Assembly: GCF_000975095.1 (NCBI RefSeq)
Contig: NZ_BBRD01000001.1
Coordinates: 176,714-240,713 of the forward strand
Direction of reading: 5' to 3'
Source of the DNA: Demequina aestuarii
GTDB taxonomy: Bacteria > Actinomycetota > Actinomycetes > Actinomycetales > Demequinaceae
Length of the DNA stretch: 64,000 nucleotides
Part shown: positions 19,145-27,433 of the stretch, one piece after another
How positions within the stretch are numbered: the first letter of the stretch is position 1
Layout: each line of letters opens with the position of its first letter
The notes under the pieces: generated by a model
What the model was told of the DNA's origin: nothing
Databases searched by the model: none
Seen by the model: only the letters and a program-made list of their open reading frames with translations
Program-made: the position numbers and the translations under genes

Positions 19145-19402
19145 ATGAACACGCAGCTCACCGTCCAGGCCTGGGCATCGACTGAGCCGACCCAGCGCTA
19201 CGACGAGAACGACGTCCCCATCACCGTGTTTCGCATCCCAGTCCCGCCGACTCACCCCAAGGACGCGTCAACGGTGGTTCACGGTGAAGACGTGCGCAGC
19301 CCTGGCAGAGAACGTCCTCGAGTCCATCAAGCTGGGCCAGCCTGTCATCGTCGCAGGCAGCATGCCCGTTACTACCGACGTCGTGCTTTGGGACATGAGG
19401 TG
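19145..19402 (+). pseudogene. Broken single-stranded DNA-binding protein gene
   Basis: Starts MNTQLTVQAWASTEPTQRY, a clear match to the actinobacterial SSB N-terminus (oligonucleotide/oligosaccharide-binding fold). Near 19270 the frame shifts; the next frame continues as WFTVKTCAALAENVLESIK and GQPVIVAG, again typical of SSB, and stops early at 19402 after about 86 codons in total. The rest of the fold and the acidic tail that recruits partners are missing. It cannot be the cell's main SSB; it is probably a relic of a plasmid- or phage-type ssb. Confidence 0.8.
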
Positions 19403-19468
19403 ACTTTGGGGCGCCAAAGGGTCTCGCCGAGAGTTGTTACTGCGACCCTTCGCCCTGAACGCAGAAAA

Positions 19469-19504
19469 GGCCCGTTCTCACTGTTTCACCAGAGAGAACG
19501 GGCC
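19469..19504 (-). terminator. Rho-independent terminator of tRNA-Ser(CGA)
   Basis: 11-base perfect stem GGCCCGTTCTC/GAGAACGGGCC followed on the minus strand by TTTT, 9 bases beyond the tRNA 3' end. Confidence 0.9.
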
Positions 19505-19512
19505 CAACTACG

Positions 19513-19603
19513 TGGCGGTGACGGTGGGATTTGAACCCACGGTACGGGGTTACCGTACACAGCATTTCGAGTGCTGCACCTTCGGCCGCTCGGACACGTC
19601 ACC
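19513..19603 (-). tRNA. tRNA-Ser(CGA)
   Basis: 91 bases with encoded CCA. Acceptor GGTGACG/CGTCACC, anticodon stem CAGCA/TGCTG with loop CTCGAAA (anticodon CGA, reads UCG), a long variable arm (TACGG/CCGTA) and T loop GGTTCAAATCC. Confidence 0.97.
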
Positions 19604-19664
19604 GCCGCCGAGGATACCTGGCGCAGGGCCCCGGACCCAAATCGCGCATCGGCCGGCTGCGGAG

Positions 19665-20132
19665 TCAGCGTCTGGCTTCGAAGAACGCGGACAACAGCGA
19701 CGAGCTCTCCGCCGCCCGCACGCCCGAGATCACCTCGACCTTGGCACCGATGCGGGCGTCGCGGACCAGGTCCCACTGGGAACCCGTCGCTCCGGCCTTC
19801 GCGTCCCAGGCGCCGATCACCAGGCGGGGGATCCGCGCGGCGAGCACGGCACCCGCGCACATCACGCACGGCTCGAGCGTGACCACCAGGGTGCAACCGT
19901 CGAGGCGCCAGGTTCCGCGCGCCGCTGCCGCCTCACGCAGCGCCACCACCTCAGCGTGCGCCGTCGGGTCGTGAGCGTCCTCGCGGCGATTGAAGCCTCG
20001 GCCGATGACGGAGTCCGCCTCGTCGAGCACGACGGCTCCGACGGGCACGTCTCCGGCGGCCGATGCGCGCTCGGCGAGCGCGAGCGCCTCGCCCATCGCT
20101 TCACTCCAGCCCGCACGCTCCCGGTCGCTCAC
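19665..20132 (-). CDS. tadA: tRNA-specific adenosine deaminase
   Basis: Deaminates A34 to inosine in tRNA-Arg(ACG). 155 residues of the cytidine deaminase fold with the zinc ligands and proton shuttle in HAEVVAL and PCVMCAGAV. The start is GTG at 20132; an ATG 36 bases further in is an alternative. It is divergent from upp. Together with tRNA-Ser, the SRP RNA, dnaX and recR in this window it recalls the tadA-scr-dnaX-recR neighbourhood of Bacillus, here with the decayed island between. Confidence 0.95.
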   Translation of the reverse strand: MSDRERAGWSEAMGEALALAERASAAGDVPVGAVVLDEADSVIGRGFNRREDAHDPTAHAEVVALREAAAARGTWRLDGCTLVVTLEPCVMCAGAVLAARIPRLVIGAWDAKAGATGSQWDLVRDARIGAKVEVISGVRAAESSSLLSAFFEARR

Positions 20133-20204
20133 GGTGCCAGGCTACCCGCGCATCGGCCGCCGTCCGCTGGGTGGAAGCGCCGCGCGGCCCGGTAAAGTCG
20201 AGCC

Positions 20205-20846
20205 ATGCAGCTCCACGTCGCCGACCACCCGCTCATTCGCCACAAGGTCACCGTACTCCGGGACAAGCGCACCCCGTCGCCGACGTTCCGGCTGCTGGTC
20301 GACGAGCTGGTGACCCTGCTCGCCTATGAGGCGACGCGGCATGTGCGAGTGACGGAGTGCGACGTGGAGACGCCGCTCACGTCGACCACGGGCACCAAGA
20401 TCGCGGACCCCGCGCCGCTGATCGTGCCGATCCTCCGCGCCGGCCTGGGGATGCTCGACGGCATGACCCGGCTGATCCCGAGTGCAGAGGTGGGCTTCCT
20501 GGGGCTCAAACGCGACGAGGAGACCCTCGAGGCGATCACGTACGCGAACCGGCTTCCGGACGATCTCACGGGCCGCCAGGTGTTCCTCATCGACCCGATG
20601 CTGGCGACCGGCGGTTCGCTGGTGGCGGCCATCGAGTACGCGCTCGAGCGCGGCGCGACGGACGTGACGTGCGTGTGCCTGCTGGCCGCGCCCGAGGGGA
20701 TCGAGCACGTGCGCGTGTCGCTGGGGGACCGCGCCGACGTCAAGGTCGTGGTGGCGCAGGTCGACGAGCGTCTGAACGAGATGGGCTACATCGTGCCCGG
20801 GCTCGGCGACGCGGGCGACCGCCTGTACGGGATCGTCGACCTCTAG
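20205..20846 (+). CDS. upp: Uracil phosphoribosyltransferase
   Basis: Salvages uracil with PRPP to UMP. 213 residues, the normal size. The PRPP-binding loop is [14 protein letters not shown], and the uracil-binding C-terminus reads [15 protein letters not shown]. Cytoplasmic; GTP-activated in many members. It is divergent from tadA with 72 bases between the starts. Confidence 0.97.
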   Translation: MQLHVADHPLIRHKVTVLRDKRTPSPTFRLLVDELVTLLAYEATRHVRVTECDVETPLTSTTGTKIADPAPLIVPILRAGLGMLDGMTRLIPSAEVGFLGLKRDEETLEAITYANRLPDDLTGRQVFLIDPMLATGGSLVAAIEYALERGATDVTCVCLLAAPEGIEHVRVSLGDRADVKVVVAQVDERLNEMGYIVPGLGDAGDRLYGIVDL

Positions 20847-20984
20847 ACGCGCGGCGTTCCGCCGCGTCCCAGCGCGGCCTTTCCTTTGGCCGTGCCCCGG
20901 CGGCAATGTCAGACCCCGGTGAGACGCTGTGGGGGTGGCACAGCGCACGCAGATGAGGCGCCGTCCCCAGGCACGTTGGGTTCC

Positions 20985-21034
20985 TGTGGACGACACGCCG
21001 CGCTGTCCACAGGCTTTGCACAGGGTTATCCACA
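20985..21034 (+). promoter_or_regulatory. Cluster of DnaA boxes upstream of nrdAB
   Basis: TTATCCACA at 21026-21034 is a perfect DnaA box. CTGTCCACA (21003-21011) and, on the minus strand, TCGTCCACA (20993-20985) each match the high-GC form TTGTCCACA at 8 of 9 positions. They lie directly before the NrdR boxes. No dnaA or dnaN is near, so this is read as promoter control, not an origin. Confidence 0.7.
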
Positions 21035-21037
21035 CGA

Positions 21038-21053
21038 CCACAAGATGTGGTGT
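21038..21053. promoter_or_regulatory. NrdR box 1
   Basis: CCACAAGATGTGGTGT matches the NrdR consensus ACACAAGATATAGTGT at 13 of 16 positions. It is paired with a second box 32 bases further on. Confidence 0.75.
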
Positions 21054-21069
21054 CAATCACCCCGACTCA

Positions 21070-21085
21070 CCCCTATATCTTGTTG
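21070..21085. promoter_or_regulatory. NrdR box 2
   Basis: CCCCTATATCTTGTTG matches ACACTATATCTTGTGT at 12 of 16 positions. The 16-base gap to box 1 puts the two on the same DNA face, as is usual for NrdR. The TATATC inside it may be the -10 box of the nrdA promoter. The remaining 21086-21253 leader shows nothing else I can name. Confidence 0.75.
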
Positions 21086-21253
21086 CACACCGATGTAATT
21101 CGGGTTACTGTCGTCACACGCTTCGCGCTCTTGACGGGGTCCCTCGCGGGGGATCCCGCCCCGGCCCCAGCACCACATCGTCAGCACCACTCAACGAGGC
21201 CGCAGGCCGCACTACAGCTCGAACTTAAGAAGCTCGAAAGCAAGGGGAGAATC

Positions 21254-24253
21254 GTGACCATCACGGAGAACACCGCCCAGTCCGGCGTCAATGGCGACGC
21301 AGTGGCAGAGGCGGTCGCGGAGGCCAACCCGGCCCGCAACGGCATCCACGTCACCAAGCGGGACGGCACGCGTGAGCCCTACAACGCCGACCGCATCAAC
21401 AAGGCGATCGAGCGCGCCGCGGAGGGCCTGCCGGACCAGATCTCGATCACGACGCAGATCGCCAGCGAGCTCGCGATCACGCTGTTCGACGGCATCACCA
21501 CCGAGCAGCTCGACGAGGCCGCGATCGGCGTGGCCGTCCAGAACGTCAAGGACGACCCGTACTTCGACACCGTCGCGGCGCGCCTGCTGCGCAAGGTCAT
21601 CTACAAGCGTGTGCTCGGCGGCTACGAGTCCAACCTCGAGCTGGCGCTGCTGCACCAGGCGCGGTTCCCGGGCTACGTGCGCGACGCCGTGGAGGAGGGC
21701 CTGCTGGACACCCGTCTCGCGTCGCACTTCGACCTCGACGCGCTTGCCGCCGCACTCGACCACGAGCGCGACGACCTCCTGAAGTACATCGGCACGGTGA
21801 CCATGCGCAACCGCTACATGATCACGGACCGCCACGGCAAGGCGCTCGAGGTGCCTCAGTACTTCTGGATGCGCGTGTCGATGGGGCTGTCGCTGAACGA
21901 GGCGAACCCCACCGAGATGGCCATCAAGTTCTACGAGAAGATCTCGCGCCTGGACTACCTCCCCGCCGGATCCACGCTGGTGAACGCCGGCACCTCGTAC
22001 CCCCAGCTCTCCAACTGCTTCGTCATGCAGATGGAAGATGACATCGAGCACATCGCCAAGAGCGTGCGCGACGTCATGTGGCTCACCAAGGGCACGGGTG
22101 GCATCGGCCTGTCGGTCACGAAGCTGCGCTCGGAGGGCTCGCCTATCCGGTCGAATAACACCACCTCCACCGGCCCCATCCCGTTCATGCACACCATCGA
22201 CTCGACCCTGCGGGCCGTGTCGCGTGGCGGCAAGAAGTTCGGTGCGCTGTGCTTCTACATGGAGAACTGGCACATGGACTTCGCCCAGTTCCTGGACCTG
22301 CGCCAGAACTCCGGTGACCCCTACCGCCGCACCCGCACGGCGAACACCGCCGTGTGGATCTCCGATGAGTTCATGAAGCGCGTCGAGGCGAACGACGACT
22401 GGTACCTGTTCGACCCCGCCGAGGCCCCGGACCTGGTCGAGCTCACCGGGTCGGCATTCTCCGCACGCTATGCGGAGCTCGTGGCACTCGCCGAGGCCGG
22501 CAAGATCCGCAGCTTCAAGAAGATGAAGGCGCGCGAGCAGTACAAGTCGATCCTCATCATGCTGCAGACCACCTCGCACCCGTGGCTGACGTGGAAGGAC
22601 ACGATCAACAACCGTGCCCTCAACACCAACACAGGCACCATTCACCTCTCGAACCTGTGCACCGAGATCTGCCTCCCCCAGGACCGCGAGAACATCGCCG
22701 TCTGCAACCTTGCATCGGTCAACCTGTCGGAGCACCTGATCGACGGTGCGATCGACTGGGACCGCATGGAGAAGTCGACTCGCCTGGCCGTGCGCCAGCT
22801 CGACAATCTCGTGGACATCACGCTGTCCTCCGTGCCCGAGTCGGAGTTCGCGAACCGCGAGAATCGTGCCGTGGGCCTGGGCGTCATGGGCTTCACCGAC
22901 CTGACCGAGCGCCTGGGACTCGCGTACGAGTCCGAGGAGGCGTACGACCTCATCGACGAGATCATGGAGTTCGTGTCGTTCCACGCGATCGACGCCTCCG
23001 CCGATCTCGCCCGGGAGCGCGGCTCCTACGCGAACTTCGAGGGCTCCGGCTGGTCGCAGGGCAAGGTGCCGTTCGACACCATCGCCGAGGCCGAGGCAGA
23101 CCGCGGCGTCGCGATCGAGGTCAACCGCACCACTCGTCAGGACTGGGACACTCTTCGCGAGAAGGTCAAGGGCGGCATCCGCAACGCCACTCTGATGGCC
23201 GTCGCCCCCACGGCATCGATCGGCCTGGTCGCCGGCACCACCCCCGGCTTCGACCCGCAGTTCTCGCAGATCTTCTCCCGTGCGACCTCGTCGGGGAAGT
23301 TCCTCGAGGTCAACCGCAACCTCGTCCGGGACCTGCAGGAGCTCGGGCTGTGGGAGCAGCTGCGCGACCAGCTCCTCGAGGTGCAGGGCGACCTGTCACA
23401 GCTCGAGGACGCTCCTGATCACCTGAAGGACGTCTACAAGACCTCCTTCCAGCTCTCGCCCTATGCGTTCATCGAGGTCGCGGCTCGCGCCCAGAAGTGG
23501 ATCGACCAGGCGATCAGCCGCAACATCTACCTCGCCGACCGCGACGTGGAGAACATGATGGAGCTGTACTCGGCGGCGTGGAAGCGCGGCGTGAAGACGA
23601 CGTACTACCTCCACATGAAGCCGCGCCACACGGCCGAGCAGTCGACGGTGCGCGTGAACAAGACCGAGAAGATGAACAAGGCCGGCTCCAGCGGATCCAG
23701 TGGCGCTACCGGCGGTCCGTCGCGTCGCGGCTTCGGTGCTCGCAAGGGCTTCGGTGGGGCGTCCAAGGCGACGGAGGCGACCGCGTCGGCCGCCGAGGCC
23801 GCATCCGCGGTCGCCGCGACCGAGGCTCCGGCCGAGGTGGTGGCGTCCGCTTCGGCGGCAGCACCAGCCAAGAAGGGCTTCGGGGCGGCGGCCGCCAAGG
23901 CGGCGCCCGCGGTCACCGCGACCGAGCCGCGCACGTCCACGGCGTCCATCTCCACGGCACCCGCCTCGGTGTTGTCGGCGGTCGCATCCCAGGCGTTCTC
24001 TCCCGCACCGGTGGAGCAGCCTGAGGTTCCGCCGACGTCCCTGCCAGAGCCGGCGGAGACGCCGACTGCCACCGGTGCCGTCGAGACGGGTGCTGCGCGT
24101 GCACCTGAGGGTTCGACGGTGCTTGATGTCACTGAAAGCCTGCATGTCACTGGAAGCACAGTGGCGACTTCGATCGGAGACGCGGAGGTGGTGGGCGGTG
24201 TCGCCTGCCCCGTGGACCCGATGGAAGCGCTCCAGTGCGAGTCCTGCCAGTAG
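21254..24253 (+). CDS. nrdA: Ribonucleoside-diphosphate reductase, large subunit, with long C-terminal linker
   Basis: Catalytic subunit of class I ribonucleotide reductase, making deoxynucleoside diphosphates. 999 residues from the GTG at 21254, which has AAGGGGAG 4 bases upstream. Residues about 33-125 form an ATP-cone (HVTKRDGTREPYNADRI) for allosteric activity control. Redox and radical residues are visible in PQLSNCFVMQ, NLCTEICLP and CNLASVNL. From about 800 to 980 there is an Ala/Thr/Pro-rich stretch with two KGFGA-type motifs, then the redox tail QCESCQ. Most homologues have a much shorter tail. It is co-transcribed with nrdB, 23 bases on. Confidence 0.96.
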   Translation: MTITENTAQSGVNGDAVAEAVAEANPARNGIHVTKRDGTREPYNADRINKAIERAAEGLPDQISITTQIASELAITLFDGITTEQLDEAAIGVAVQNVKDDPYFDTVAARLLRKVIYKRVLGGYESNLELALLHQARFPGYVRDAVEEGLLDTRLASHFDLDALAAALDHERDDLLKYIGTVTMRNRYMITDRHGKALEVPQYFWMRVSMGLSLNEANPTEMAIKFYEKISRLDYLPAGSTLVNAGTSYPQLSNCFVMQMEDDIEHIAKSVRDVMWLTKGTGGIGLSVTKLRSEGSPIRSNNTTSTGPIPFMHTIDSTLRAVSRGGKKFGALCFYMENWHMDFAQFLDLRQNSGDPYRRTRTANTAVWISDEFMKRVEANDDWYLFDPAEAPDLVELTGSAFSARYAELVALAEAGKIRSFKKMKAREQYKSILIMLQTTSHPWLTWKDTINNRALNTNTGTIHLSNLCTEICLPQDRENIAVCNLASVNLSEHLIDGAIDWDRMEKSTRLAVRQLDNLVDITLSSVPESEFANRENRAVGLGVMGFTDLTERLGLAYESEEAYDLIDEIMEFVSFHAIDASADLARERGSYANFEGSGWSQGKVPFDTIAEAEADRGVAIEVNRTTRQDWDTLREKVKGGIRNATLMAVAPTASIGLVAGTTPGFDPQFSQIFSRATSSGKFLEVNRNLVRDLQELGLWEQLRDQLLEVQGDLSQLEDAPDHLKDVYKTSFQLSPYAFIEVAARAQKWIDQAISRNIYLADRDVENMMELYSAAWKRGVKTTYYLHMKPRHTAEQSTVRVNKTEKMNKAGSSGSSGATGGPSRRGFGARKGFGGASKATEATASAAEAASAVAATEAPAEVVASASAAAPAKKGFGAAAAKAAPAVTATEPRTSTASISTAPASVLSAVASQAFSPAPVEQPEVPPTSLPEPAETPTATGAVETGAARAPEGSTVLDVTESLHVTGSTVATSIGDAEVVGGVACPVDPMEALQCESCQ

Positions 24254-24276
24254 CGCTGGCAGAGAGGAACTGAATC

Positions 24277-25263
24277 ATGGCCATTCTCGGCACCGGCATC
24301 CAAGACGGACTGCTGCTCAAGCCCATCACGTACCCGTGGGCGATGGACCTGTACAACCAGGCCGTCGCGAACACGTGGTTCCCCAACGAGATCCAGCTCG
24401 GCGAGGACCTCGCCGACTTCAAGAAGATGACGGAAGAAGAGAAGCACGCCGTCACCTTCCTGATGTCGTACTTCAACCCGAACGAACTGCTGGTCAACAA
24501 GGCCCTCGCGTTCGGCGTCTACCCGTACATCAATGCTCCCGAGTGTCACCTGTACCTCGCGAAGCAGATGTGGGAGGAGGCCAACCACTGCATGTCCTTC
24601 GAGTACGTCCTCGAGACGTTCCCGCTGGACCGGGATGAGGCGTACAACTCCCACGTGGACGTGCCGTCGATGGCCGCCAAGGAGGAGTTCGAGGTCAACT
24701 TCATCCGCCGCATGACGGAGGAGACCCTCGACATCTCCACCACCGAGGGCAAGAAGGACTTCGTCCGCAACCTCGTCGCGTACAACATCATCCTCGAGGG
24801 GATCTGGTTCTACTCCGGCTTCATGGTCGCGCTGTCGTTCCGCCAGCGGAACCTGCTGCGCAACTTCGGCTCGCTCATGGACTGGGTGATCCGCGACGAA
24901 TCGCTGCACCTCCAGTTCGGCATCAACCTCATCCTCACGGTGCTCGAGGAGAACGAGGACCTCCAGGACCCGGACTTCGCCGACGAGATTCGCCAGATGA
25001 TCATCGACGCGGTCGAGATGGAGGAGGCGTACAACCGCGACCTCCTTCCCAAGGGCATCCTCGGCCTCAACTCGGACTACGTGAACCAGTACGTCCGCTA
25101 CCTGGCCGACCGCCGCCTCGAGGAGCTGGGGTTCGAGCCGTACTACAACGTGTCGAACCCGGCCAAGTGGATGGCGACCGCAAACGACACCCTCCAGTTG
25201 GTGAACTTCTTCGAGGCGACCAACACGTCGTACGAGGTCAACGCACAGGCCACCAAGAAGTAG
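24277..25263 (+). CDS. nrdB: Ribonucleoside-diphosphate reductase, small subunit, class Ic-like
   Basis: Radical-generating subunit for NrdA, 328 residues of ferritin-like fold. The metal ligands are Glu70 (FNPNELL), Glu101 and His104 (WEEANHC), Glu174 (ILEGIWF), and Glu208 and His211 (RDESLH). Phe108 occupies the place of the radical Tyr (Tyr122 in E. coli), and the first ligand is Glu, not Asp. All spacings equal those of Chlamydia R2 (89/120/123/127/193/227/230), the class Ic type that uses Mn(IV)/Fe(III) in place of a tyrosyl radical. Cofactor type is inferred from these residues. A terminator hairpin follows. Confidence 0.95.
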   Translation: MAILGTGIQDGLLLKPITYPWAMDLYNQAVANTWFPNEIQLGEDLADFKKMTEEEKHAVTFLMSYFNPNELLVNKALAFGVYPYINAPECHLYLAKQMWEEANHCMSFEYVLETFPLDRDEAYNSHVDVPSMAAKEEFEVNFIRRMTEETLDISTTEGKKDFVRNLVAYNIILEGIWFYSGFMVALSFRQRNLLRNFGSLMDWVIRDESLHLQFGINLILTVLEENEDLQDPDFADEIRQMIIDAVEMEEAYNRDLLPKGILGLNSDYVNQYVRYLADRRLEELGFEPYYNVSNPAKWMATANDTLQLVNFFEATNTSYEVNAQATKK

Positions 25264-25281
25264 GACCCGCAGTTCGGGGCA

Positions 25282-25345
25282 ATGGCCCCGTGGTACGCCG
25301 GGGCGGCGATCCACTCGGATCGCTCGCGTCGTGCCACGGGGCCAT
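25282..25345 (+). terminator. Hairpin terminator after nrdB
   Basis: Arms ATGGCCCCGTGG and CCACGGGGCCAT, extended by a TACG/CGTG pairing, 18 bases after the nrdB stop. The rest of the gap to 25500 shows nothing recognisable. Confidence 0.75.
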
Positions 25346-25500
25346 AGCCATGTGCCAGCGAGCTCGACTTACCAGGCGGTAGGGAATACACTGGCATCGA
25401 CGGTGTTGACCCACGTGTCCCGCTGATCGAGCTCGTGCTCTGATCGCGATCCGTTCGATGAACTCGGCATAGCCGCCCCACTCACGAAAAGAACTCTGCT

Positions 25501-26757
25501 GTGACCTCGCGCATTGACACCGCCCCGCCCCGGGCCGTCGTACCCTCCTTCGGCGACACCCTCGCGCGCCGTGAGCGCATCGCGTACATCCTGATTCTGG
25601 GCGCGCTCGTCGCGCTCGGCCCGTTCACCATCGACCTGTACCTTCCCGCGTTCCCTGAGGTGGCGCGGGATCTGGCCGCGAGCGATGCCGCCATCCAGCT
25701 GACCCTCACGGCGACCACGATCGGCTTCGGCGTAGGCCAGCTCGTCGTCGGACCGCTGAGCGACGCCTTTGGGCGCAAGGTGCCGCTGATGATCGCCACC
25801 GTGGTCCATATCCTGGCCAGCATCTTCGTGGTGTTCGCGCCCACCGTCGAGTGGGTTCTCGTGGGGCGCACGCTGCAGGGCATCGGCGCCGCCGGTGGCG
25901 CGGTTGTCGCCATGGCGATCGTGCGCGACCTGTTCAATGGTCAGCGGCTCATCCGCATGCTGTCGCGTATGGCGCTCGTCACCGGCCTGGCGCCAGTGCT
26001 CGCGCCGGTGATCGGTTCTCAGCTGCTGCGGGTGGTGGACTGGCGCGAGATCTTCGTGGTGCTCGCGCTGTACGGCGTGCTGATCGCGACGATCGCGGGC
26101 CTGAAGCTGCGCGAGACGCGTCCCGCTGGGCAGCGCGGAGGCGCGGGTCTTGCCGCGATGCGAGCGCGGTACCGCCGGCTGCTGAGCGACGGAGCGTTCG
26201 TCGGCGTCGCAGTCGTGGGAGCGATGACCTTCACCACGCTCTTCTCCTACCTCTCAGCCTCGTCGTTCGTGCTCCAGGATCAGTTCGGCCTCACTGCGCA
26301 GCAGTACGGAGTGGTGTTCGGACTCAACTCCATCGGCGTGGTGGCGGGCACGCAGTTCGCAGCGCGACTGATGCGAGTAGTCGCGCCCCGCGCCGTGGCT
26401 ACGGCAGGAATCCTCGTGATGAGCACCGGCGCGGTGTCGCTGCTGGTGTTCGCACAGCTCGAGTCGGGACTGCTCGGCATCATCATCCCGCTCTTCTTCG
26501 TGGTGTCTCCGCTCGGCTTCATCATGCCGTCGGTTCAGGTCATGGCGTTGGAGAAGCACGGGTCTGAGGCCGGCACCGCCGCATCCCTGATCGGTGCGAT
26601 GAACTTCGGCGTCGCCGGACTCATCTCTCCCGTGGTCGGACTCATGGGAGCCTCCGCGACGTCGATGGCCATTGTGATGATCGGCGCGCTCACCGTCGCC
26701 CACGCGAGCCTGTGGCTGGTGGTGCGCCCGCGCACCTCCGGTGACGTCGTGAGGTGA
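25501..26757 (+). CDS. Bcr/CflA-type multidrug efflux transporter (MFS)
   Basis: 12-helix major facilitator protein of the drug:H+ antiporter type, 418 residues. It shows GPFTIDLYLPAFPEVARDL, the Bcr/CflA opening, and motif A between helices 2 and 3 (GPLSDAFGRKVP). Helix 4-5 carries GRTLQGIGAAGGAV. It probably exports antibiotics such as bicyclomycin or chloramphenicol analogues, as in the family; no substrate can be read. The start is GTG at 25501 without a strong ribosome site. It stands alone after nrdAB. Confidence 0.92.
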   Translation: MTSRIDTAPPRAVVPSFGDTLARRERIAYILILGALVALGPFTIDLYLPAFPEVARDLAASDAAIQLTLTATTIGFGVGQLVVGPLSDAFGRKVPLMIATVVHILASIFVVFAPTVEWVLVGRTLQGIGAAGGAVVAMAIVRDLFNGQRLIRMLSRMALVTGLAPVLAPVIGSQLLRVVDWREIFVVLALYGVLIATIAGLKLRETRPAGQRGGAGLAAMRARYRRLLSDGAFVGVAVVGAMTFTTLFSYLSASSFVLQDQFGLTAQQYGVVFGLNSIGVVAGTQFAARLMRVVAPRAVATAGILVMSTGAVSLLVFAQLESGLLGIIIPLFFVVSPLGFIMPSVQVMALEKHGSEAGTAASLIGAMNFGVAGLISPVVGLMGASATSMAIVMIGALTVAHASLWLVVRPRTSGDVVR

Positions 26758-26827
26758 GCAGGAGCATCACTCGCCGTCCATCTCGTAGCGTTTCGACCGG
26801 GTCCTTGCGCCCGCTACGGTAGTGCCC

Positions 26828-27433
26828 ATGACGGCACGCATCGGCATCCTCGTCTTCGACGGCTTTGACATCATCGACGCGGGCGGTCCGTACGAGGTCT
26901 TCCTCACGGCCTCCCGTCTCGCTGAGCGGGACGGCCTGGAGCCGGCGTTCACCGTCGAGCTCGTGAGCCCTGGCGGGCGCGACGTGGTCGCATACGGCGG
27001 GATGACGCTCACCGCCTTGAGCGACGCTGACGAGGCGCGTGACTACGACGTGGTCGTGGTCCCCGGCACGATCGACATCGACTCGGCGCTCGGCGAGACA
27101 CGCCTCGGGTCGTCACTGCGGACGCTGGTCAGCGAGGCGGCGCTCACGACCTCGGTGTGCACCGGTGCGTTCTTGCTGGCCCACCACGGATTCCTCGACG
27201 GGGTGCCAGCGACCACGCACTGGGAGGACGTCGACGCGCTGCGCGCCGCGGGAGTGGCCGATGCGCGCGATGGCGTGCGCTGGGTGGACGACGGCGGCGT
27301 CGTCACGAGTGGCGGTCTCACGTCCGGAATGCACATGGCGCTGCACATCGTGGCGCGCCTGCTTGGAGAGCCGATGGCCCACCGCACCGCCCGCCAACTC
27401 GACATGGACTGGAGCGCCGACGCGGCCCGCTAG
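26828..27433 (+). CDS. DJ-1/PfpI family protein
   Basis: 201-residue class I glutamine amidotransferase-like protein of the DJ-1/PfpI group, close to isonitrile hydratase and to the sensor half of GATase-AraC regulators. The nucleophile elbow is SVCTGAFLLA and the following TTHWED is the family's usual partner motif. There is no DNA-binding domain, so an enzymatic or chaperone-like role is more likely. The ATG at 26828 was preferred over GTG at 26822. Its end overlaps the convergent sigma-fusion gene by four bases. Confidence 0.85.
   Translation: MTARIGILVFDGFDIIDAGGPYEVFLTASRLAERDGLEPAFTVELVSPGGRDVVAYGGMTLTALSDADEARDYDVVVVPGTIDIDSALGETRLGSSLRTLVSEAALTTSVCTGAFLLAHHGFLDGVPATTHWEDVDALRAAGVADARDGVRWVDDGGVVTSGGLTSGMHMALHIVARLLGEPMAHRTARQLDMDWSADAAR

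Noticed and set aside
15602-19603. Integration at a tRNA-Ser attachment site
   Set aside because: The two tRNA-Ser genes flank a decayed island, but no repeated tRNA 3' end, integrase or excisionase was found, so an att pair is not supported.
20985-21085. A chromosomal replication origin
   Set aside because: DnaA boxes are present, but only three, with no AT-rich unwinding stretch and without dnaA, dnaN or rpmH nearby. Promoter control of nrdAB explains them better.
21212-22984. Open frame of 590 codons on the minus strand
   Set aside because: Antisense of nrdA; a compositional shadow.
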